NCBI GenBank assembly: GCA_016748015.1
Contig: JAAOMT010000671.1
Coordinates: 121,634 to 185,633, forward strand
Length of the DNA stretch: 64,000 bases
Origin: Geosiphon pyriformis
Lineage: Eukaryota > Glomeromycota > Glomeromycetes > Archaeosporales > Geosiphonaceae
Direction of reading: 5' to 3'
Shown: positions 19,861 through 30,729 of the stretch, one piece after another
How positions within the stretch are numbered: position 1 is the first letter of the stretch
Layout of the letters: every line of letters starts with the position of its first letter
Notes under the pieces: model-generated
The model's input: the letters and a program-made list of their open reading frames with translations, nothing else
Told to the model about the DNA's origin: nothing
Database searches by the model: none
Made by a program: the position numbers and the translations under genes

Positions 19861-21311
19861 CATACAACAGTGCTCTCAACAAACTCTATCACTACCTCCA
19901 TAATGCTAAAATGATTTTTGACCTAGCAATGGCATTGGTTAATAGAGCTACCAAAGAAGATGTTCATCAAATGAAAGAAGCTGAATATATCGAATATACC
20001 TTGGAATTAGCTAGATATGATTATAAAGATGAAGTAGAAGTGTACCATCAAATCACAAGTCACACCTACCTGACTAAAGAAGTTCAAGCTTAACGGTTAA
20101 AGCAAATGAACATTAAATTGTGTAAAAAATGCATAATGCCTTGTGATAAACAATGGTGCCCTGAATGCTATGCTTTTAGCATTCTCCTGCTCAGTGAAAA
20201 CAATAAAAACGAAATTGAATTTGAAGAACCTAAAGCAACAGAAAAAATTGAAATAACACCCATCTATCTCATTGAAAATTAGTCTGCCTTACAACTCAAA
20301 TACTTCAACAATAACGGACAAGGAATAAAACCTAAAAAAGTACATGAAATTAATGCTGGATATGACCTAAAATATCCAAACAAGGATACTCTTGTTCTCA
20401 AACCCAAATTTCTCACAAAAATCAACCTCAAAATTGCTCTCAAAATCCTGCCAGGAGCAATGGTTCAAATCACCTCCCAGTCCTCTCTGGCAAGCAAAGA
20501 AATCAATATCAAAGGAGGAATAATCGATGCTGGATATATTGGTGATATAACAGTAATATTCCAAAACAAAACTGACAAGCCGTTTAAGATTGAACATGCT
20601 GAGAAAATTGTCCAAGCCATTTATTTATCCTTAATCAACATTTTGGGTTTACAATTAGTCAATCAAAGAGAACAATTGAGAAAAAGTGAAAAAGGAACTC
20701 AAGGTTTTGGTTCAACTGAACGATTCACAGTTCCAGTAAACATAGCTCTTAATAAACAAAATAAGTCTCACCAGATTTTACATCTTTTCCAACTAATCAC
20801 TATTTCACCTTTCAGAGAACACCCCGAAATCTATATCTGCCCAAAGCCAACAACCACCCAACAAATTTTTGAGTCCAATGAACGAATCTGCTTGGAACAT
20901 AATATCTCGATCTCAAACATTTATATTCCAGAAGAAACAAAGAAAGTCCAAGTTATTTTTTACAATCCCAACAATTATCCCATAGTTTTATTAAATAACT
21001 TAGAAATTAGAATCATTTACAGTAACATTTTTCAACAAGAATTACCCCAAACAGTCCCCGATTTCTCTGAAATTATTGGACATTCACTACCAAAAATCAA
21101 CCCAAACCCCAGCTCTGAAAACTACCATGTTGTCATCGAAAAACTATCTCAAATCAACATAGGACAACTTGAACCACAACAACAAAACCAGCTTAAAGAG
21201 CTAATTGCAGAATTTGCTGATATCTTTGCCAAAAACAACAATGACTTAGGAAGAACCAATTTGGTTCAACATCAAATCTACACAGGAGATGCCAAACCAA
21301 GACGACAGTAA
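19861..21311 (+). pseudogene. R6 dUTPase-like domain with flanking Cys cluster and beta domain
   Basis: Pol frame, stops at 20091 and 20281. After a helical stretch and the cluster LCKKC-CDKQWC-EC come all five dUTPase motifs: 1 NAGYDLKYP (about 20353), 2 SQSSLASKEI (20476), 3 GGIIDAGYIGDI (20512-20550), 4 KIVQAIYLSL (20605), 5 KGTQGFGSTERF (20693-20727). The motif 1 Asp and motif 3 Asp and Tyr are kept; the motif 2 Arg is Gln. About 20800-21060 is the beta domain; the tail 21150-21311 leads into RT. It lies between protease and RT, unlike the dUTPases of lentiviruses and betaretroviruses. Confidence 0.87.
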
Positions 21312-22562
21312 GCCTACTGAGTTGCTCCAGAAAGTTACCAATTTATCCATGAAAAAGTACAATGGATGCTCAACAATGGACTTATTTAACCATCAATGAG
21401 TCCATGAGCCTCACCTGTGGTCTTAGTTAAAAAGAAAAATGGAAAGATACAATTTTGTGTTGATTATCGACAACTCAACAGCATCATCATTGGAAATGCC
21501 TACCCTCTTTCCTGAATTGATAACATGCTAGATGCTCTTGGGAAGTCCAAATACTTTTCAACATTAGATTTAGAAAGTGAATACTGGCAAGTTGCCATGG
21601 ATCCCAAAGATTACCCCAAAACAGCATTCACCACTCAAGGAGGAAATTACGAGTTCAATGTAATGCTTTTTGGATTATGCAATACACCAGCAACATTCCA
21701 AAGACTTATGGATGTTGTTTACAAAGACTTCCTTTGGAAATCAGTAGTTGTCTATCTCGATAATACTGATGTTTACTCACCATCTTTTGAATTACACTTA
21801 AAACACTTGTGAGAAGTCTTTCAATGATTACAGAAAGCAGGATTGAAACTGAACATTGAAAAATGCTACTTTGGAAAAACGAGTTTGGCTTTTCTTGGTC
21901 ACATTGTTAGTAAAGATAGAATCAAACCAGACTCTGGAAAAATTAGTGCTGTCAAAAACTTCAAAACTCTTCAAAACACTACAGAACTAAGAGGATTCAT
22001 AGGGTTAGCTTCCTACTATTGGAAGTTTATCAAAGAATTCTCAGAAATTGCAAAACCTCTCAACCAGCTTACTACCAAAAACATCGAATACAAATGGACT
22101 GCTGAACACCAAAATGCATTTGAAATCCTCAAAGAAAAATTAATCACAGCTCCAATTCTTGCCTATCCAGATTTTAGCAACCAATTCCAGTTAGCAACAG
22201 ATGCCTTTTATACTGTCTTTGGTGCCATCCTATCACAGTTAGATGACAATAGAAATGAGCAAATAATTGCTTATGCTAGCAGAACATTGAAACCAGCTGA
22301 AAAGAACTACCCTGCAACAGAATTAGAAACTGCAGCAGTAATCTGGGCCCTATATCACTTCAACCTTTACCTCAAACCCAAAGAATTTGATATTATCACT
22401 GATAATATTGGACTCAAATGGCTTCAAAAAAAAAACACTCAGCTGAATGCCAAACAAACCCAATGGACAGGATTTTTAGCCAACTACCAATACATTGTAC
22501 ATCACAAACCAGGAAAACTCCACACTAATATTGATTGTCTCTCAAGAATGAGGCAAGATTAG
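21312..22562 (+). pseudogene. R6 reverse transcriptase and RNase H
   Basis: RT from PESYQFIHEKVQWML (21326) with NGKIQFCVDYRQLN, FSTLDLESEYWQV and MLFGLCNTPATFQ. The catalytic box reads YLDN at about 21752-21763 instead of YLDD. RNase H has LATDAFYTVFGAILSQ (22194), the catalytic Asp present, and HHKPGKLHTNIDCLSR at the end. Five stops (TAA for Gln; TGA for Trp or Arg) lie before 21840; from 21843 to 22562 it is open for 239 codons. Confidence 0.9.
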
Positions 22563-22599
22563 AACATAAAAACAACATCCATTTGAATTAACAACAAAA

Positions 22600-23941
22600 C
22601 AACAAACAATGAACCCCGAAAACTACAACAATCTTAAACAATATTGAAAACATTAACAATCTCAACAGATTGGTCCTCAGATAAAAAACATCAGTTACAA
22701 CAACAAGCCAAACAATACTTCTTACACAACAACATAATTTATTATTAAAACTTCAGAAACCCAGACAATCCACTCAGATTAATACAAAAACATGAAAAAG
22801 AAACTATTTTATATAATATGTACTCAGACTCTTCATTAGCACACCTAAGAAAAAACAGCACCACCCAGAAAACACTAGAATATTATTTTTGGTCTCAAAT
22901 GAGAAAAGACATTTATGAATATGTTAAGTCTTGTGATAGTTGTCAAAGAAGAGAAAGAACTCACTCTACAGAACCTTTAAATCCAATCAAAGTTGGACAG
23001 CTTTTTGACCAAGTTGGTATTAACTTAATCAGACCACTCTCTATTACAAACCAAAGAAACTGTCATATTGTAGTAGCTGTAAACTATCTCACCAAATGGC
23101 CTGAAGCCAGAGCCATTCAACGAGCAGATGCAAAATCAGTAGCAAACTTTATCTACGAAGACATTATTTGTAGACATAGATGCCCAATAGAACTTTTATC
23201 TGATCAAGAAACAAATTTCGTGAACAATTTAATCCAAGAAATTTGTGGACAATTTAATGTCAAAAGACCATTATCTTTATCCTACCATCCACAAACAAAT
23301 GGACTTGTAGAATGTTTCAACAGAACATTATGTAAATCATTAGCCAAAGTCTCAACCGATTTTGAGCAAGAATGAGATCTCTTTATTCCATCAGTGTTAC
23401 TAGCATATAGAACACTAAAACAAGATATCACAAAACACACACTATTTGATTTAACCCATGGAAGGACAGCAACATTACCAATTAGTTTCACAATGGAAAC
23501 ATACTCAGTACAACCAATTAATAAAGACAACTTTCAGGAAACACTACAATGAAGAGCCTACACTTTGCTTAGCACGTTGGAAGGAAAATGATGAATAACA
23601 GCCACCCATATTAAACACTCCCAAGCTCAACAAAAAAAATGGCATGACGACAAATTGCCTCCAGTTACCAATGAATTTAAAATCAGAAACAAAGTTCTCT
23701 TACACAGAACTAAAGCTGAAAAACAATGGAGTGGAAAATTTGAAAATAAATGGGATGGACCATTCTTTATCCATGAAGTCCTAGACAACGGATTATATAA
23801 GCTAAGACTTAATGACAAAATCTTAGTAAAAGTTGCACATGCAAATCATTTGAAACACTATAATTCCAGAAACAATTCTGAACCATTAATTCCACAAATT
23901 GGTATACATTCCCCTTTAATTAATCACGAAGATATTTCTTG
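22600..23941 (+). pseudogene. R6 integrase
   Basis: Zinc-binding end with CDSCQRRE (22933-22956). In the core, the first catalytic Asp is Asn (GINLIRPL, about 23014), the second is present (SDQETNF, 23202), and Glu is present (TNGLVECFNRTL, about 23296). The C-terminal part 23655-23941 has FKIRNKVLLHRTKAEKQW, WDGPFFIHEVLDNGLYKL (GPY/F type) and HANHLKHYN. Stops at 23373, 23550 and 23589. There is no chromodomain-like sequence. Confidence 0.88.
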
Positions 23942-24009
23942 AAATTTAGAACCAATAGTTGTCATTGAACAACTTCCCAACTTGAACACTTAATTTAAAT
24001 TTATTATTA

Positions 24010-24770
24010 TAGTTATCTCCTTATAATTTAGAAACAATCTCACAAAAACAAAACAAAAATAACATAAAAACCCATACACCAAAAATAATTTTTTTTTATT
24101 TTCAAATCTCTTATAAGGACTATTCCTCAAAACATTCAACAATTATCCCAAAAACTAATGTTAGCTTTAAAAACAATACCCAAATTATCTATTACTGTTA
24201 CTGGAAACCACATTAATTATACCCAAACAGAAGTAGTTACAAATTTAGCCCCAAATGCACGAAAATATCACCCGTATAAAAAGAACACAAGAAGTTATTC
24301 TGGAATTTACCTGCCAGAACTTTTAAAGCTTGGTTTAAGAGAAAACTTAATGCTCACTCCTATTAGTATTCTACCAAATGCTACTATTTAATAAAAACTT
24401 CAACTGTGTCTTAATGAAAAAAACTACGATTATACTCCAATATATAGATATTTCTATATTGAAAAAACATTTCACAAACAAAAATGAGAGCTTACAACAG
24501 CAAACCTCACAAAAGAAGCTATTTGGAAACAACTCCACAATGAATTCAAGACAACAGCTGGACCTACAAACAGTCATTATAAACTAAGAGCTGCTCTTAG
24601 ACTTTATGACCTATTCTACACCTGTGAAAACGTTCTACAAAACCCAATTTTACAGCCTTTGAAGATTCAATACATTGGAAAGCTCACAAAACTGAAATTT
24701 CAACAATTTTCAGACCAAATTTCTTCAATAATTTTGGATTATTATCTGGAAATTACAGACAGTACTTAGA
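24010..24770 (+). pseudogene. R6 post-integrase accessory ORF
   Basis: A second coding-like region between integrase and the polypurine tract. Bases 24158-24391 are open, followed after two stops and a frame change by a helical Leu/Thr-rich part (24490-24770, LTKEAIWKQLHNEF ... LRLYDLFYTCENVL). A similar second half is visible in R5 (about 34090-34490). I see no signal peptide, transmembrane segment or cysteine pattern of an envelope protein. Function unknown. Confidence 0.55.
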
Positions 24771-24778
24771 CTTTGATG

Positions 24779-24803
24779 GAGCTCAATCTTGAGAAGGAGG
24801 TTA
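24779..24803 (+). other. R6 polypurine tract with GAGCTCAAT box
   Basis: GAGCTCAAT (24779-24787), then GAGAAGGAGG (24791-24800) three bases from the 3' LTR. This is the presumed plus-strand primer. Confidence 0.75.
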
Positions 24804-25787
24804 TATTACTAGACGAAATTAGAGATATTATTTAGCATGAAATTATCTTTATAATTCTTATCATTAATTAGCATATATTATCATTTTAAATTATCACTTA
24901 TTACATTAGCAAAATGTCTGAAATTATCATTTAATTAATAACCCAATTTGTATATAACACAAATGTAACCTAATTGCAATAATCAATTATGCAATACCCC
25001 AAAATATGTAACATTCAAAAGTTCGCCAAAATTTGTAGAAATTTGCCAAAATAATTGATAGTTCACCGAAATATCTAATAGTTCGCAGAAATAACTTGTA
25101 GTTCGCTGAAATATATCTTTAGTTCAGCGAAATTGTAGAAAAGAGCAAAGTTCAAGTTCATAAAATAGTGTTACAACAAGTTGTATAAAAAAAGAGCTTC
25201 TCTCTTCAAGAAAATGTATCTTGCTTCAGATTTAACAATTAGAATTATTTTTTATACACAAAAACGAAATAAATATCAAATAATTTGAAAAATTAAATCC
25301 TTAATTATTTTCCCTTTTGAAATTAACCAATTCCTACTAAACAGTTTTGAAATTGATTAGCTACCAATTTCAATAAACTGTTAGTGACTCCAGGCCTGGA
25401 TAGAAAACGTTTCTCTTAACAGAATTCTATTTCTTTTACATTTTTTTTATTTTCTTTCTTTTATTTTCTTATTATAATCATTAGAGTAGCCTATAGACAA
25501 GATTCCTGTAGAAGAGTTGATTTTCACAGCAAAGTAACTACACATTTTTAGTGAGCTTCCAGACGAGCAATTCCTGGGAAAAAGTTGATGTTTACTACAA
25601 TGTAACTACACAAAGCAACTGGCACAGAATTGGCCATTCCACTTATAAGCCCAGCAGTTCAAATTATAGGAAATAATTTAAAGATAAATTCAGTTACTGG
25701 AGGTTCAACTACTTTCTAGAAACGTGAATTCACAGCAAATCAATATCAACAACATTCAAGAAAAGAGACCAAAAACCTCCAGTAACA
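24804..25787 (+). repeat. R6 3' LTR
   Basis: 984 bp. The terminal TG has decayed to TA (TATTACTAGACG). Otherwise collinear with the 5' LTR, including the TTC-NNN-GAA array (25016-25145), where it often keeps CpG that the 5' LTR has lost and vice versa. Ends AGTAACA, then ATGG. Confidence 0.92.
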
Positions 25788-26236
25788 ATGGCTATTGACG
25801 AGATATCAACTTTTATTGCCTTGACTCATTTCCTTATTTTCTTTTATTTTTTTTATTTTTTTTATTTTTATTTTTATTTCTTTGTTGTGTACTAATTAAT
25901 TAAAAGATTAAAGCACTGAGTTATTAATGTTAAGAATAAGCCTGATAAAAGACCCCAAAGGAAGGATATAGCATTGAGAATTTCAGAATAGCTTACTAGA
26001 AAAGCATCTCTGCCAAATTACTGGCCATTATGCTGAAAAAAAAATTCAATGTAATTGTGATTCTAAAAGACTACTGAGAAGACAACAAATAAATCTCTAT
26101 CCATTATACAAAGACTTAACAAACAAAAATCTTTAGATATAAACAATCTTTGGAAATCAACATTATCATATTCATTGAGCACCAAGTTACAGATTTGTTA
26201 TTTGATTTGAGACTTCAAATAATCATCTGTAATATT

Positions 26237-26254
26237 TGGTGCTCCTTGTGAGGT
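26237..26254 (+). other. R5 primer-binding site
   Basis: TGGTGCTCCTTGTGAGGT, 2 bases after the LTR end. It matches the R2, R3 and R7 sites in the first 7-8 bases and in the GTGA-G part. Confidence 0.68.
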
Positions 26255-26289
26255 ATAATCTTACAGAGAACCAGCACCAACAACAATCA

Positions 26290-28500
26290 TCCAAAAGTGG
26301 CAGAATCAGAAATTATAAGAGCAAACTATTTAGGATTCACCAAATCTTTGTTTTAACAATACAGTCAACAGTTAGGATTAAACAACAACCATTTTCCAGC
26401 AGAATCAGCCTTCAACTTTTATGTTAATAATAAAATCACAGACTGCTTAGGAGGAACAGTTAACATTGAATCTACAAGAGAAAATTTTTATACAGAATTG
26501 TTTCAACATACCAGCTTACCAAGAAATTACAGTTTTGTACCAAGCATTAAAGAAATCAATCAAACTATTAAAAAATACACCCAACAACAATTCCTCATCA
26601 CTTATGCAGACAAAAACAAAAGAAGATTGCAAACACCAGTGGTAACACCCAAAAAAATACAACCACCCACTTGGAAGAAAACCAAAGTTGAATTACTAAC
26701 CAATCCATCATACTATTATACACCAGGAAGTGCCATCAATATCTCTTCAGCAGACATGTCCACATCAAATATAACATCAATTTTTGGACAATTCCTATTT
26801 CAAAGTAAACAAAAAAGAGCAGAGTTATTAGGACCATATGGTGAATATTTTAAAGGATTTAAATCGTAATTACCAATGCTATCAGAATTTTGATTACCAC
26901 CATCTTAACCAGATTTTGGAACTGTGAGTTTGTGGAAAGTAACTAAATCAGAAGAAAAAAAAAGTGAGAATCAGGAATTTACCTACCAAAACCCAATCCT
27001 AAAAAGTCCAGAAGTTAAAACTCCAAACATTCAAATACAGCAAACTCAAAACAATCCAAACTCTGAAGCAATTAATTAGCAAAACTTACCTCTAGTAATC
27101 ATCATCAATTAGCCACCAATTGAACTAATTATTGAACTGATTCAACAACAGCCACTTTAGCAATCTATTCAACAACTGCTTTAACCACCTTAACAATCAC
27201 AACAACTATTTCAACAGCTGCAACAACAACTTTAACCACTACCATCACAACAACAAATGGCATACACACCAATTGCAAAGCTGAAAAAGTTTTCTGGTGA
27301 AGAGGATAACACCCAAGCATGGATCAATAATGTTGCCAAAGCCATTATCACTAATAACTGGAATGACACCAGGACAATGCAAGTCATCCCATATTTTCTT
27401 AAGAATACTGCTAACTCATGATATTATAGCTTAGTCCAGAAATTCCAAGATTTTGATGCATTCAAATTAAAATTTCTAAGATACTTTAGTAATAATAATA
27501 GCATCAACTGTCTGGCAAGTATTTTTACCACCATAAAGCAAGAGGACACAGAAGCAATCACTACTTATCTAGGATGCTTCCATAGAAATTTGCACTAAAT
27601 TTAGGCAATCTAAGCTGATTATTTTACAGCACTACAAATTTTAAATCAATTCATCAGAGGCCTATACAGTAGTATCCTTCAATGCATATGTCCATTGCAT
27701 CCAGCAGACCTTCAAATCACCATTACAAATGCCAGAGATTTTGAAGCCACTAAATTAAAAGCCAACCACATCCAAGCCATAAACCTAGTGATAAATGGAT
27801 CATCTGACTTGGATTCTAAGTTGAAGCAATTCAGCAACTCAATCAAACAGAAATTCAAAGAATACTTAGCTAATATCAATTAGGTAATTTATTAATCTCT
27901 ACAATGATACAACAATTAGGGAAACTCAAATCATTCCCAAAATTAACCACATCTATTATTGTTGACCAATCAATTATGACAACAAGAAACACATGTTTGC
28001 CACTATTGTGGTAAACAAAGACATCTGCAATTTGACTGTCAAAAAAGAATAAGTAACCAATGATCAGGAAATTACTATCAAAATCTTAATTGCCAGTTTC
28101 AAACTCCAGGTTATCAACCAAACTCAAAACTATATCAACCGAACTACCTACCTATGACACAGCAGCAAATTTATCAAACACCAATTTACCAGCCTCTAGC
28201 ACCTGTAATTTATCAACCAGCAACACCCATAATCTATCAATTACCACAGCCTCAAATAATATATCAACTTCAACAAACTTCAATACTATTATTAAACTCA
28301 GCTCAAATGACATCAGAGAACCTTAGATCAAGGGTTACCCAAAACTGGAGATCAGTAATGGTTGTCCACCAACTGATCTTCAACTCTTTAAACCAGTTAT
28401 TGGGATTATGCCAGCAGAATTCAAAAACTGAGTACACACAAAAACTGAGTTTTTAAAACTATTTAAGCCTTCTAGTAACTCCAAAAGATGTCTCATCTAG
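26290..28500 (+). pseudogene. R5 Gag, decayed
   Basis: Starts near AAAAGTGGCAGAATC (about 26293-26307); as in R6 and R7, no in-frame AUG is found in the first ~150 codons. Landmarks: ESAFNFYVNNKITDCLG (26400-26450), a Gln-rich stretch full of TAA/TAG (27115-27260), MAYTPIAKLKKF, the capsid-like block AFKLKFLRYFSNNN (27458-27499) and a zinc knuckle CHYCGKQRHLQFDC at about 27995-28035. A Tyr/Gln/Pro-rich tail follows. Many frameshifts. Confidence 0.75.
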
Positions 28501-28558
28501 CAAAACAGAACCCAATCAAAATAAACCACTTACCAGCAACATTTCACCAGCCATCATC

Positions 28559-28966
28559 ATGGAAAACAAGTTACTCGCAGCTATATTTTCTTTTGAAATG
28601 GAAGAACTGTCAGAAATCTCTTTGTTCAGTGAAGCCATATTTGAAGAAAAACCCATCATAGCAATATACATTAATGCCAAAATTGATGGCCATTCCATCA
28701 AACTGATCTTAGATAGTGGATCAGCTAGCAGTATTATCACAAAACAACTCATGGACCAATTAAGTTACCAAGTTAATTGGGCTGCCAATGCAAGAATCAT
28801 TATGGCGGATGGAATGACTAAAATTTCAATTGGCAAAATTGATGACTTTCCTATCAAAGTCAATGGTATTATAGTACCAATCAAGATACTAGTTATGGAA
28901 GCCACTCAATACCAAGCACTCATTGGTAATGACTGGCTGTCCAAAACCAATGTGGTACTTGATTGA
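28559..28966 (+). pseudogene. R5 aspartic protease
   Basis: Open for 135 codons. LILDSGSASSIITKQL (28702-28750) has an intact DSG, followed by ADGMTKISIGKIDDF and QYQALIGNDWL. It is preceded by an acidic/Phe-rich stretch. The frame closes at a TGA probably replacing Trp (VVLD-TAQ). Confidence 0.85.
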
Positions 28967-30120
28967 ACTGCCCAAAAACTCCAGCTAAGCCAGAATGGCC
29001 AACATACGAGAGTACCAGCTTTCTGTGGCCACTTTAAACCAACCACTATACAACCATTAATCAAACTAAAAGAAGAGGAAACTAAATCTACTTGGAAAGC
29101 TTATCAAGTTTCTTGGGCTGACAAGAATCACAATGAACTGCTGCCAGTACTTTTATGGGATGACCAAAAAAAAAGAAAGAGAAGAGAAGAACTTACCTGG
29201 GACACCGACCAATTATCATGAGATAACAATAATTAAAGCAAGTTACTACCAATTTGGATCTGGGAAGAAAAAGGAAAAAAGAAAGAAAGGGAAAGTAAAA
29301 ACACATAAAATCTCAACCCTACATATATTCCATACTTGGCACCACAACCACAAACCAGTTACTATTGACCCAAGCTAGTATGTGTTGATTGTGGTAAGAA
29401 ATTGTTGACAATGAACACATGCTGTAGCAACAATGAGGAATACCAAATGGCAACTAAGTTTTATTGCCACTCATGTGTTATTGAACACTTTAGAAGACCA
29501 AAACAAGTTGGAAAATAGGATAACAAACCATGTTTGACTTGTGGAGAAATTCTTCTAGATGAAAGAATGTGGAATGACATTCCTGGGTAAGGAGGAACAT
29601 GTAATAAATTATGTCAATACATGATTCTAATAAGTAACTGGGTTAGAAAAAAAACACCAATAGAAGCCACTTAAATAGATGTTCACATGATGATAATAAA
29701 ATTTGGCAAATGACACTTGCCAAAATCAAAGGAGTGTTATATAAAGAAATAAGAACAATCAAAAACAACTTACTAAAACTCATAAAACTAGACTGGAACC
29801 CAAAACCAATCATAAATTTTCTGAATTCAGAACAATTCCATGAACACTACCAAGAATTAGTGCTTATGAGAAAAGAGCAAGAGCAATGCTTAGAGCAGCT
29901 GAACACTTGACTGTGTCAATACTGCTTAATCCCATGTGACTTCCAATATTGTAATAAGTGTAACCTTATTTACAATTCACTATCATACATGATCTACACA
30001 ATTCCAGAAGAAGACAAACCAATCAGCAGCTATGCATTAGAATCAGATTCAACTTTCAATTCCAATTTAAACTCTGACAATGACAACAACAAAAACAACA
30101 GTTCCAGTTCTGCTTAATAT
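28967..30120 (+). pseudogene. R5 linker with Cys modules
   Basis: YQVSWADKNHNELLPVL (29103-29150) is shared with R1 and R2. A Lys/Glu-rich stretch leads to CVDCGKKL, FYCHSC, PCLTCGE and CNKLCQ (29381-29620). After an apparent +2 indel near 29685, the second cluster is LCQYCLIPCDFQYCNKC (29911-29961), then an Asn/Ser/Asp-rich spacer up to the dUTPase. The pattern is the same as in R6, supporting a family-wide domain. Confidence 0.68.
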
Positions 30121-30141
30121 GACAACAAAAATAACAATAAT

Positions 30142-30729
30142 TTGGATTCCAATTCAAATCCTGAAACATACATAGCACTTTTTAATCTCTTTAAAGAACA
30201 AGAACTCAGATGGTTCAGTAATAATAATGAAGGTATTATGCCAGAACATGTACATGATACCAATGCAGGGTTTGATCTGAGATATCCCAAAAAATATGCT
30301 ATTAAATTAGAACCACATTCACACATCTGTATTGATCTTAAAATAGTACTAGAAATTCTAGCAACAACAATGGTTCAACTAGCATCCAAGAATAGTTTAG
30401 CAAAAAAAGAAATCAACATCAAAGAAAGAATAATTGATACAGGATATATGAAAAATATCATTGCTATGCTACAAAATAACTCGGAAAAGACCTATATTAT
30501 AGAGCCAAACAAAAAGATAGCACAGACAATATTCCTGTTTCTGGTTAAAATAGCTCAATTAGTATCAATGGAAAACAGGAAAGAATTAGGGATAACAGCA
30601 AGAGAAATACAAGAATTCAGATCAATAGGTAGAATAGATGTACTAATTAATATGGCAGAAAAAGAGGTTATTAACAAGAGAGAAATTATCTCTACCCATC
30701 AATCAATTTCTATTCCACCATATGACTAG
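30142..30729 (+). pseudogene. R5 dUTPase-like domain
   Basis: Open for 195 codons. Motif 1 NAGFDLRYP (30265-30291), motif 2 SKNSLAKKEI, motif 3 RIIDTGYMKNI with Asp and Tyr, motif 4 KIAQTIFLFL, and a decayed motif 5 (EFRSIGRIDV, where FGSTGR is expected). Loss of the motif 5 glycines would disable phosphate binding. Even so, the domain is the longest uninterrupted coding block of R5. Confidence 0.82.

Larger units (their letters stand above)
15887..25787 (+). mobile_element. R6: youngest-looking full-length dUTPase-bearing Ty3/gypsy-type element
   Basis: A 9901-bp element with LTRs of 983 and 984 bp (15887-16869, 24804-25787) and a perfect ATGG duplication. Ends are TGTTACCAG and GGTAACA. 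The order is PBS, Gag, protease, Cys modules, dUTPase, beta domain, RT, RNase H, integrase with GPY/F-like end, accessory ORF, polypurine tract. It has fewer stops than its neighbours, mainly TGA at Trp, Arg or Gly codons. The two LTRs differ almost only by transitions. Confidence 0.93.
15454..26234 (+). repeat. R5 5' LTR, interrupted by R6
   Basis: The two halves total about 876 bp, close to solo LTR R4 (879). The left half (to 15886) has U3 with the GGAATTCC array. The right half (from 25788) carries the polypyrimidine stretch and R/U5, ending CTGTAATA at 26234. The R6 insertion duplicated ATGG at 15883-15886 and 25788-25791, in a sequence that reads on unbroken when R6 is removed. Confidence 0.88.

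Noticed and set aside
26498-28966. Reassigned stop codons (TAA/TAG as Gln, TGA as Trp) suggested by many in-frame stops at Gln and Trp positions
   Set aside because: FOX2 exon 4 alone gives more than 500 codons with no in-frame stop, and the gene ends in TGA. In the elements the stops sit at sites explained by C-to-T or G-to-A change and differ between copies.
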